A stretch of 22,874 bases of DNA from DATFKA01 sp042095835 (GTDB lineage: Bacteria > Bacteroidota > Bacteroidia > Chitinophagales > Saprospiraceae): assembly GCA_042095835.1 (NCBI GenBank), contig JBELML010000108.1, positions 1 to 22,874 on the forward strand. Direction: 5' to 3'. The notes below the pieces were generated by a model. The model ran no database searches, was not told the DNA's origin, and saw nothing but the letters and a program-made list of their open reading frames with translations. Below, one piece after another: positions 1-7,264 of the stretch. The translations under genes were made by a program, and so were the position numbers. The stretch's first letter is position 1, and the number at the start of each line of letters is the position of its first letter.

Positions 1-54
1 TAGAAAGCTCTCGAGTGCCTTCTCTGGACGCGAGTTCGACTCTCGCCGTCTCCA
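1..54 (+). ncRNA. ssrA: tmRNA, 3' end only
   Basis: This is the 3' tRNA-like end of transfer-messenger RNA, which rescues ribosomes stalled on broken mRNAs. The T-arm is a perfect 5-bp stem, GCGAG/CTCGC (30-34 and 42-46), closing loop TTCGACT. It is preceded by GGAC and followed by the 3' acceptor strand CGTCTCC and discriminator A54. GGAC before the T stem and an acceptor strand ending in TCC, where the T would pair with G in the usual GGGG 5' end, are tmRNA traits. The TAGAAAGC at the window edge also resembles Bacteroidota tmRNA. CCA is not encoded (the DNA reads ACAA), so it would be added after transcription. The tag reading frame lies outside the window. A tRNA with a long variable arm is the alternative. 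Confidence 0.8.
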
Positions 55-58
55 CAAT

Positions 59-97
59 AATGCATAAATGTCTTTTTTAGATGTTTATGCATTTTAT
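59..97 (+). terminator. hairpin terminator after tmRNA
   Basis: AATGCATAAA (59-68) and TTTATGCATT (84-93) form a perfect 10-bp stem, followed by a T-rich run (TTATTT). It lies a few bases after the tmRNA 3' end, where an intrinsic terminator is expected. The stem is AT-rich, so strength is uncertain. Confidence 0.6.
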
Positions 98-136
98 TTA
101 TTGCATTCTATGCCATTAAATACGTCCTTCTAAAAG

Positions 137-1270
137 ATGAATTTACTTATTGACTTCGTACTAGTTGTAGGTATTGTACTGAGCATACTACCAATAGTAG
201 GTATTCTGAGGCTTAAAGAACGGAGCAGGCCGCAGTACCTATTGCTTGTTTTTTGGGCATTGATTTTGAATGTGATCCTGTATTTCTATGCGTCACTACA
301 TGAATTATCCGTATTAAAACATCTTACCAACTATCTTCAGCCTGGAGTTCGATTATTGATTCCACCCTTATGTTATGTTTATGTGAAGTCTATTTTTTTG
401 GAAGACTCCTATGTGCTAAAGAAGCATATCAAACACTTCGCCGTTTTCTTCATCTACCTTTTTGATTACCTTATTCCGATGGCTATCAACCCCAATACCA
501 AATATATTGAGACCATTCACTTGTATGCTTACCAATGGTCTATGATCCAAGATATATTCGGGATTTTTTATTTTTTGATGGCTTTACGCTTGTTATACAA
601 ATTCCGTAAACTCATGAAGAACCATTATTCTAGTATTGGTGAGGAAGGCTTCTTGTGGGTAGAGAAGTTTTTGATCGGCTTTCTTCTGGTACTCTTGGTA
701 GATTTGATCCTCGCAGGTACACAAATGGCAGTTGCTTATCCCTTGGAATGGAGTGCTTATCTCACCGTTTTCTTTCTGATTGGAGTCATGGCTTACCTCG
801 GCTACGATGGCCTCACTCGATCTACTGTATTTTTACCTCCATTTTTAATTGAAGATCTACAAAGCAAGATAAAACAAAGCCAAGTTTCCAGCTCGTACTT
901 AAAGCTTTCAGAACAAGAGGATTTGAATAAACGATTTAAACGTTGTATGCGTGCAGAAAAGATGTACTTACTAAAAGATTTGAATTCAAAATCACTGGCT
1001 GCCGCTATGGGTACCTCGGAGCGTAAACTATCTGCTTTTTTTAAGGAGGTTTTAGATAGCAACTTTTACGATGCTATAAATGCCTATCGGGTGGAAGAAG
1101 CTAAACACATTTTGAAGTCAGAAGCGCTAAAAAATCACTCGATAACAGGTATCGCCCACTCTTGTGGTTTTAGTTCAAAAAGTAGTTTTTATAGGATTTT
1201 TAAAAAGAGTACCAATCTATCACCACTGGCTTATGTCAAAATGACTACGAATGAGTCCCATCGCCCGTAA
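137..1270 (+). CDS. membrane-anchored AraC-family transcriptional regulator
   Basis: 377 residues. The first ~230 form about seven hydrophobic helices (for example LLIDFVLVVGIVLSILPIV, and further ones near residues 38-57, 100-117, 180-200 and 207-225). The C-terminal ~100 residues (about 270-370) are an AraC-type double helix-turn-helix domain: a first helix pair around SLAAAMGTSERKLSAFFKEV and the family signature segment around ITGIAHSCGFSSKSSFYRIF. This layout, a 7-TM sensor joined to an AraC DNA-binding domain, is common in Bacteroidota, where it is presumed to sense a membrane or extracellular signal. The ligand is unknown. The downstream permease on the same strand, 136 bp away, is a plausible but unproven target. 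No Shine-Dalgarno is visible at the ATG (taaaag precedes it), which is normal for the phylum. Confidence 0.85.
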   Translation: MNLLIDFVLVVGIVLSILPIVGILRLKERSRPQYLLLVFWALILNVILYFYASLHELSVLKHLTNYLQPGVRLLIPPLCYVYVKSIFLEDSYVLKKHIKHFAVFFIYLFDYLIPMAINPNTKYIETIHLYAYQWSMIQDIFGIFYFLMALRLLYKFRKLMKNHYSSIGEEGFLWVEKFLIGFLLVLLVDLILAGTQMAVAYPLEWSAYLTVFFLIGVMAYLGYDGLTRSTVFLPPFLIEDLQSKIKQSQVSSSYLKLSEQEDLNKRFKRCMRAEKMYLLKDLNSKSLAAAMGTSERKLSAFFKEVLDSNFYDAINAYRVEEAKHILKSEALKNHSITGIAHSCGFSSKSSFYRIFKKSTNLSPLAYVKMTTNESHRP

Positions 1271-1406
1271 AAGGACGAAATAAAGCGTTTTTCACTTTAC
1301 TTCTGATGAATTTTGGCTGAATTTTGAGTTGAAAATAAACGAGATGCTAGCTCCTGTTTATTGAAATCCATTTTTTATTTTCTGACAATAGACTCAAAAT
1401 AAGCCT

Positions 1407-3755
1407 ATGTATTCTCTAAAAATCACCCTGAGACAGATTTTTAAACACAAATTTTCTTCTGTAATCAATATCATTGGTCTGACCCTTGGTCTAAGCTGCG
1501 CCTTCTTCATTTATTTATGGGTACAAGATGAATATGCCGTCGATAAGTTTCACGAAAATGATGACCAGCTCTATCAAGTGATGGCTATAGAGACCTACGC
1601 TAATGGAAAGTCTGTGTCTAACAGCACTCCTGGACTTTTGGCAGAAGCACTAAAAACCGACTTTCCTGATATTCGATACGCAGCTGCAACGACTTGGATT
1701 TTTTCCGGATTACTGTCCTATGAGAATATTAACCTTAGAGAAGAAGGTTATCATGTAGGAGCAGATTTTTTTAATATTTTCACTTATCCGCTTTTAATAG
1801 GAGACCCCAATACCGTACTCAATGACAACAATTCGATCTGCATTTCCAGAGATTTAGCGAATAAGTTTTTTGGTGGTGTAGAAGATGCGGTCGGCAAGAC
1901 CATTCAGCTAGGGGGCGATCTAAACTATACGGTTAGCGGGGTTTTCGAAAATATCACCGATAAATCTACCTACGTTTTCGATTTTGTCCTCCCCTACCAA
2001 GTCTTTCTTGATCAAAATCCCTGGGCGAGCGTATGGTCTAATAGTGGACCACCTACCTATGTCGTTCTTGAGGACAACGCGGAGGAGCAAGCTACTACTG
2101 AAAAGATTTCGGAATATGTGCAATCCAAAGCAGCAGATAGCAGTGTAGAGCTTTTTCTCAAAAAGTACTCAGATCAATATCTCAAAGGACGATACACCGG
2201 CGGCGTGCCTGATGGTGGTCGCATAGATTATATCAGGTTGTTTTCGGCGATAGCCATCTTCATAATGATCATCGCCTGCATCAATTTTATGAATCTTTCG
2301 ACGGCACGTGCCTCCAAGCGAGCTAAAGAGGTAGGCATTCGTAAAGCAATTGGTGCCGGACGTTTTGGCTTGATCCGTCAGTACATTGGCGAAGCTATGC
2401 TGCTCTCTTTGGTCTCTATGCTGCTCGCTTATGGATTAGTAATAATATTTCTTTCTTCATTCAACGATATCACTGGAAAAAATATCTCCCTGTCTTTAAC
2501 ACCTGAGTTGATCGCTATATCTCTACTCATGGTACTTACAACTGGTTTCTTGGCAGGAAGCTATCCCGCATTTTACCTCTCGCATTTCATGCCAATTCAG
2601 GTCATTAAAAGTGAAATCAAGAACTCCATAGGCGAAGTTTGGGCAAGAAAAGGTCTAGTCATTTTCCAATTTACGATCACGATCGTGCTCCTTGTTGCGG
2701 TGATGGTCATCCATCGTCAGACGGAATACGTCAGCAATAAACCCCTTGGCTATAATCGAGATAATGTCATTCTATTCAGTCAAGACGGCGGCATCTCAAA
2801 TCGGAGTGAGACTTTTTTCAATGAGCTAAGAAAAATACCAGGAGTCGTCCATGCTGGAGGAACGAACCACGGTCTAGTAGGTAATGTAAGTTCGAATCCC
2901 GAGCTTAGTTGGGAAGGGAAATCACCAGAAGATCGGATAGTCTTTGAGCGCTTCTTTGTAGACTACGATTTCTATGAAACTATGGAGTTTGGAATGGCTT
3001 CTGGTAGATGGTTTAGCAGAGAATTTGCCTCGGATAGCTCTAAATTGATCATCAATGAGACTGCGGCAACTGTCATGGGATTTTCCGCAGAAGAGGCTTT
3101 AGGACAGCGGATTCAACTTTCAAAAGGGGTTTTTCTTGAAATCGTGGGTGTGGTTGAGGACTTTCACTACATGTCACTTCATGAACCAGTCAAGCCTGCC
3201 TATTTCCAAATGGAATATACCTGGTACGTTGCCGCCAGATTAGAAGCCGGTAAAGAAGAAGAAGCCTTGGAGGGTATCCAAACGCTTTACCAAGAATTTG
3301 CCCCTGGGTTTATATTTGATTATGCTTTTCTAGACAGAAACTATCAAGCACTCTATGAGTCAGAAAAACGAGTCGGTACACTGTCTTCTTACTTCGCTGG
3401 TTTGGCGATCATTATTTCTTGCATGGGACTTTTTGGCTTGGTCGCTTTCACTGCGGAGCGCAGAGTCAAGGAAATTGGCGTACGGAAGGTACTTGGCGCG
3501 ACTACCTCGAACATTGTGATGATGCTTTCCAAGGATTTCACTCAGCTTGTTATTGTAGCTATCATCATAGCGGTACCGATTGCCTATTTCTTCGTGCTGG
3601 AGTGGCTTGCCCAATTTGCATATACCATTGATCTCAGCATTTGGATTTTCCTTGGTGCTGCTATAGTTTCTTTAGTAATCGCATGGCTGACCGTTAGCTC
3701 TCAAGCTTATAAAGCTGCCAATGCAGATCTCGTAAAAAGTTTGAAGAATGAATAG
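1407..3755 (+). CDS. ABC transporter permease, FtsX/MacB type (duplicated module)
   Basis: 782 residues. It begins with a cytoplasmic positive segment and TM1 (~19-38), followed by a large periplasmic MacB-type domain. A first FtsX core starts near residue 275, with the typical TARASKRAKEVGIRKAIGAG turn. Another TM (QFTITIVLLVAVMVI, ~430) opens a second periplasmic domain, and a second FtsX core near 680-780 carries AERRVKEIGVRKVLGA. The two TM-periplasmic-3TM modules in one chain give about eight TM helices, the usual layout of ~800-residue Bacteroidota permeases of the type VII (MacB-like) ABC class. These generally act in mechanotransmission or export rather than classical uptake, and the substrate is unknown. 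No ATPase gene is in the window, so the partner must be encoded elsewhere. It is a paralogue of the minus-strand permease at 7265-9664. Confidence 0.88.
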   Translation: MYSLKITLRQIFKHKFSSVINIIGLTLGLSCAFFIYLWVQDEYAVDKFHENDDQLYQVMAIETYANGKSVSNSTPGLLAEALKTDFPDIRYAAATTWIFSGLLSYENINLREEGYHVGADFFNIFTYPLLIGDPNTVLNDNNSICISRDLANKFFGGVEDAVGKTIQLGGDLNYTVSGVFENITDKSTYVFDFVLPYQVFLDQNPWASVWSNSGPPTYVVLEDNAEEQATTEKISEYVQSKAADSSVELFLKKYSDQYLKGRYTGGVPDGGRIDYIRLFSAIAIFIMIIACINFMNLSTARASKRAKEVGIRKAIGAGRFGLIRQYIGEAMLLSLVSMLLAYGLVIIFLSSFNDITGKNISLSLTPELIAISLLMVLTTGFLAGSYPAFYLSHFMPIQVIKSEIKNSIGEVWARKGLVIFQFTITIVLLVAVMVIHRQTEYVSNKPLGYNRDNVILFSQDGGISNRSETFFNELRKIPGVVHAGGTNHGLVGNVSSNPELSWEGKSPEDRIVFERFFVDYDFYETMEFGMASGRWFSREFASDSSKLIINETAATVMGFSAEEALGQRIQLSKGVFLEIVGVVEDFHYMSLHEPVKPAYFQMEYTWYVAARLEAGKEEEALEGIQTLYQEFAPGFIFDYAFLDRNYQALYESEKRVGTLSSYFAGLAIIISCMGLFGLVAFTAERRVKEIGVRKVLGATTSNIVMMLSKDFTQLVIVAIIIAVPIAYFFVLEWLAQFAYTIDLSIWIFLGAAIVSLVIAWLTVSSQAYKAANADLVKSLKNE

Positions 3756-3818
3756 AAGGATGTCTCAAGTAGAAAAATAAAAATCAGGGATTGACTTGTT
3801 TTAGTAGTTTACATCCAA

Positions 3819-3861
3819 AAAATAAACCTGGCAGATTTTTAAAACCTACCAGGTTTATTTT
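3819..3861. terminator. bidirectional terminator palindrome
   Basis: AAAATAAACCTGG (3819-3831) pairs perfectly over 13 bp with CCAGGTTTATTTT (3849-3861). The interior (CAGATTTTTAAAACCTA) is itself partly complementary, so nearly the whole 43-bp unit is a degenerate palindrome. T runs flank it on one strand and A runs on the other, so it can serve the permease (+) and the Asp-box gene (-), which converge here. AACCTGGCAGGTTTT-like palindromes recur in Bacteroidota intergenic DNA, so this may also be a dispersed repeat. Confidence 0.65.
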
Positions 3862-3863
3862 AC

Positions 3864-4073
3864 TTAGTAACGGACAAAGAATAAGTATCGCATTTTGATC
3901 GAGAAGATTCCCGACGCAAGGCCGGGATAAATTTGAACCAAGACAAGGCAAAAAACGTAGGTAATGCAGGGCATTAACGAGGCTTTTTAACGCGGTATTG
4001 GAGCAAGCCTGTCCCGACTTCAGGTCGGGAAGATTCCATCAAAATCGAAAAGTTATTTTTTGACGGTTACTTA
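3864..4073. repeat. compound intergenic element with ~50-bp imperfect inverted repeats
   Basis: The left arm (3864-3915) and right arm (4024-4073) are imperfect reverse complements: a GTAAC near the outer end, AATAA, ATTTTGAT and the inner end CCCGAC all match in order with small indels. Inside are two related 7-bp hairpins: TCCCGAC-gcaag-GCCGGGA (3909-3927, one mismatch) and TCCCGAC-ttcag-GTCGGGA (4012-4030, perfect). A 48-nt unit (3945-3992) reappears after crtZ. The right arm runs into the stop codon of the Asp-box gene (TAA at 4073-4071). There is no ORF and no transposase. It fills most of the 315-bp gap between two convergent genes and resembles a palindromic dispersed repeat or a small non-autonomous element. 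Confidence 0.65.
3945..3992 (-). repeat. 48-nt hairpin repeat, copy A
   Basis: Read on the minus strand, this unit starts CGTTAAAAAGCCTCGT and ends ACGTTTTTTGCCTT. Its core is the stem TAATGC-cct-GCATTA, and an outer CGT/ACG can pair around a CCT bulge. It matches the unit at 13909-13956 at 41 of 48 positions. Four of the seven differences form two compensatory stem changes. Confidence 0.75.
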
Positions 4074-7000
4074 ATCCAATGATCCAAACAACTTAAAATT
4101 GCCGGCTTCCATCTCCTTCTGGAACGCGGTCCAATCTTGTTTCATAAAATCATCCATCTCTTGCAATATTGGCGCTAGGGCTTCCTCGAAAGTATCTACC
4201 AATTGGATATTCGTCTCCGATACTGGATAAATCACATCTTGTAAACTACGACTAGCGGCACGCAATTTAGAGTTGAGTAGTTCAGGGTCGCGGTACAGGC
4301 CTTGTACGTCTTTGGGACCATTAATCTTCTCGACAATCGCGTCAATTTTCTTGATTACGGCCTTACTGCTCTTGATCATTTCCTCCTTTCCATCTTGCTT
4401 GCTGAGGTGTCCTTTGATGAGTTCGGCCAGGTCTCTGGCATCACCCATTTTCTGCATCTTTTTACCCAGTTGGGCAATGTTTTGGTAGTGTTTCTCAAAC
4501 AAATCGGCCTTGGCTTGCATCTGAGCAGGTGTAGTGAGATAGGCTGGGTTGGGTACGACCTTCACGGGTTGCTTGACTTGCCAGTCTCCATAGCTTATGT
4601 TAACGATATAAGTACCTGGGAGTACCGTATGTCCCCTAGGCTCGGCCGCGTCTTTTTTAGGGCGCTTCAAAGAAGGGTTGGCTACTCCTTTTCTACGCAA
4701 ATCCCAGCTAAAGCGATTGCTACCTGTATTTACTTTCGTTTTGAAAGTGCGAATCAATTGATCTGCCTCGTCATAGATTTCTACCTTCGCTTTTTCCTCT
4801 TCTCCTTTTTCTTTTAAATAGAAAGTCAATAAAGCTCCTTGTTCCCGATTCTCGCCAAAGAATAGACCATTTCCGGTAGAGCGGTAACCATTGGGTTCCC
4901 CAAAGAAAGCTAAATAAGCATCTGGGATAGGAAATAAATAGGCATTCTCCTCAATGACCTTTTGGTAGCCCTGCTTTGCCAATGCCCTCAAAGGACGAAT
5001 ATCATCCAAGATCCAGGCGGCTCGGCCAAAGGTGCCAATGACTAAGTCGTGTTCCCTGGGATGAATAACGAGATCGCGAGCTGGAATGGAGGGAAAGTTT
5101 TCCCACTTGGTCCAGCTACTTCCTTTATCGATACTTACATAAAGACCATCTTCGGCACCTAGGAAGAGCAAATTCTCTTCAATAGGGTCTTGTACAAGTG
5201 CTAATGTATGCCCCTCAATAACTTCAGCATCAATCAGGCTAGTCCAGCTTTTACCTGTGTTTGTGGTATGGTATAAATAAGGTTTCCAATCATTCTGGCG
5301 GTAGTTGTTGACGACTACAAAAGCTTCTGAAGCATCGTGTTCAGAGGCCTTGACCTGAGCTACCCAAGCCCCTTTGGGCAATCCTTTCAGGTTGGCACTC
5401 CGATCTGTCCAGTTTTGTCCTGCGTCTTCGGTGACTTGCACTTTTCCATCATCCGTGCCTACCCAAATTACTCCTTCTTGCAAGGGACTGGGATCAATAG
5501 AGATAATGGTCGTATGATTTTCTGCACCGCTGTTATCTAAGGAAAGCCCGCCAGTAGTAGCCTGTTTTTGCTTTTCAGGATCATCGGTAGTGAGGTCAGG
5601 TGAAATCACCTCCCAGGAATGACCATGATCTTCAGATTTTAATACATATTGACTGCCTAGATAGATCGTTTTTTGATCAAAAGGGTTGATGGCCAAAGCG
5701 GCATTCCAATGATACCGGAGTGGCTCCTCTGTCTTTAAATAGGGTTTAAGGCTAGTGCGAAGTCCTGTTTCCAAATCAAATCGATAGAGATTACCACCTT
5801 GAGAAAGCGAATAACCAAAGCGCTTGTCCAAGGGGTCTGGCATGGCATCAAAACCATCTCCTGTTCCAATTCGATTCCAATACAAGTTACGAATACCTTT
5901 TCTACGCCATACCTGGCTAGGACCCCGCCAGCTACCATTATCCTGCATACCTCCGTACACATTATAAGGCACCTCATTATCTACGCGGATATGGTAGAAT
6001 TGCCCCAAGGGTAAGTTTTCGGTAAAGTCCCAAGTTTGCCCACCATCTCTGCTGAGACAAAAGCCGCCATCATTACCATTCATGATGAGTTTGGGATTGG
6101 TAGGGTGAATCCAGAAGGCATGATTGTCTACATGGATGAGATTGGTTGGTATAAAGCGCTCAAAAGTTTTACCTCCATCTTGGCTGACATCTGCAGTGGT
6201 GTGGATATTGAAAACACGGTTTTCATTTTGAGGGTCTACAAAAATATCGGCGTAATAGAAAGGTCGACCACCAATACCTTTTGAGGCCATTAATTTCCAG
6301 TGGAGACCACCATCGATAGATTTATAGAGGCCATTTTTTTTAGACTCAATTAATGCGTAGATAATATTAGGACTACTAGGTGCAATCGCTAATCCAATCC
6401 GCCCCAACTCACCTTTGGGTAAGCCATCTTCGGAGCTACGCTCTTTCCAGGTTTCTCCTCCGTCAAATGTTACATATAGTCCCGATCCAGTACCGCCAGA
6501 GTGGAAATACCAAGGCCAGCGGCGGTGTTCCCACATAGCAGCAATCAGTTTATTAGGATTGGTAGGGTCGATAACCAAATCAGCCAGGCCCGTTTTTTGA
6601 TCTACGTAGAGTACCTTATTCCAGGTCTTACCACCGTCAGTTGTTTTGTAGACACCCCGTTCTTCGTGTTCTCCCCAGGGCGATCCGATAGCACCAACCC
6701 AGAGGGTTTTGGCATCTTGTGGGTGAATGATGATCCGGTGGATATTGCGCGTCTCACCCAATCCCATAAAGGTCCAGGACTGCCCTCCATCCATACTTTT
6801 ATAAAGACCATAGCCGCTAGATACGCTATTGCGGGGATTGCCCTCACCGGTGCCTGCCCAGATTTCTTGTGGATTCTGCTGGTTGATGGCTACCGCACCA
6901 ATAGAACTCACTTTTTGTTCTGCAAAGGTAGGCTGGAAAGAAAGGCCTCCATTGGTAGATTTCCAAACACCACCTGCAGCAGTGCCAATGTAGATGATAT

Positions 7001-7172
7001 TGGGATTCGCTACCACGGCATCAATGGCTGTGACGCGGCCACTCATTCCGGCGGGGCCGATGTTGCGGGGCTTTAGGGCGTCGAATAGTGAAGGGTCGAT
7101 TTGTTGGGCAGTAGCTGGAATACTGACCCAGACAAAAAGCAAGATAAAGGAGTGCAAGATGAGTTTTTTCAT
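4071..7172 (-). CDS. secreted Asp-box (BNR)/sortilin-like beta-propeller protein
   Basis: 1033 residues from the chosen ATG (7172), which opens a clear signal peptide (MKKLILHSFILLFVWVSIPA, cleaved near ATAQQ). An in-frame ATG further upstream (7268) would add 32 charged or aromatic residues before the signal, so I rejected it. The body carries about eleven Asp-box motifs (S/T-x-D/N-x-G-x-x-W/F), for example STNGGLSF, SMDGGQSW, TTDGGKTW, TFDGGETW, SRDGGQTW, SEDHGHSW and SIDKGSSW. These give a VPS10/sortilin-like multi-bladed propeller over roughly residues 40-720. A FlgD-like Ig segment follows (RTFKTKVNTGSNRFSWDLRR ... PGTYIV), then a helical C-terminus. Such proteins are often labelled glycosyl hydrolase, but no catalytic sialidase residues are evident. 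Its role is unknown and it probably acts in the periplasm or at the surface. No type IX sorting domain is visible. It lies 92 bp after the permease on the same strand, possibly cotranscribed. Confidence 0.85.
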   Translation of the reverse strand: MKKLILHSFILLFVWVSIPATAQQIDPSLFDALKPRNIGPAGMSGRVTAIDAVVANPNIIYIGTAAGGVWKSTNGGLSFQPTFAEQKVSSIGAVAINQQNPQEIWAGTGEGNPRNSVSSGYGLYKSMDGGQSWTFMGLGETRNIHRIIIHPQDAKTLWVGAIGSPWGEHEERGVYKTTDGGKTWNKVLYVDQKTGLADLVIDPTNPNKLIAAMWEHRRWPWYFHSGGTGSGLYVTFDGGETWKERSSEDGLPKGELGRIGLAIAPSSPNIIYALIESKKNGLYKSIDGGLHWKLMASKGIGGRPFYYADIFVDPQNENRVFNIHTTADVSQDGGKTFERFIPTNLIHVDNHAFWIHPTNPKLIMNGNDGGFCLSRDGGQTWDFTENLPLGQFYHIRVDNEVPYNVYGGMQDNGSWRGPSQVWRRKGIRNLYWNRIGTGDGFDAMPDPLDKRFGYSLSQGGNLYRFDLETGLRTSLKPYLKTEEPLRYHWNAALAINPFDQKTIYLGSQYVLKSEDHGHSWEVISPDLTTDDPEKQKQATTGGLSLDNSGAENHTTIISIDPSPLQEGVIWVGTDDGKVQVTEDAGQNWTDRSANLKGLPKGAWVAQVKASEHDASEAFVVVNNYRQNDWKPYLYHTTNTGKSWTSLIDAEVIEGHTLALVQDPIEENLLFLGAEDGLYVSIDKGSSWTKWENFPSIPARDLVIHPREHDLVIGTFGRAAWILDDIRPLRALAKQGYQKVIEENAYLFPIPDAYLAFFGEPNGYRSTGNGLFFGENREQGALLTFYLKEKGEEEKAKVEIYDEADQLIRTFKTKVNTGSNRFSWDLRRKGVANPSLKRPKKDAAEPRGHTVLPGTYIVNISYGDWQVKQPVKVVPNPAYLTTPAQMQAKADLFEKHYQNIAQLGKKMQKMGDARDLAELIKGHLSKQDGKEEMIKSSKAVIKKIDAIVEKINGPKDVQGLYRDPELLNSKLRAASRSLQDVIYPVSETNIQLVDTFEEALAPILQEMDDFMKQDWTAFQKEMEAGNFKLFGSLD

Positions 7173-7264
7173 ATTTGGTATATTTTTCAATGGCTTGAAT
7201 TTATTAAAAAAACGCTTGTTGAAAAATATTCGTAGATGAATGCCACTCCTATACACCCAAAGAC

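Noticed and set aside
1..54. tRNA gene with a long variable arm (Ser or Leu) at the window start
   Set aside because: GGAC before the T stem, the T-loop, the TCC acceptor end and the upstream TAGAAAGC fit tmRNA better, though only the 3' end is visible.
1..136. Integration site for a genomic island at the tmRNA 3' end
   Set aside because: tmRNA ends are common attachment sites, but no integrase follows and I saw no second copy of the T-arm/acceptor sequence in the window.
1277..1303. Weak hairpin after the AraC-type gene (GAAATAAAG/CTTTACTTC)
   Set aside because: Eight pairs with a mismatch, AT-rich and without a T run; too weak to call a terminator.
6501..7076. 191-residue plus-strand ORF (and a 171-residue one at 4302-4817)
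   Set aside because: Both are antisense to the Asp-box gene, which has a signal peptide and repeated motifs; the antisense translations show no domain pattern.
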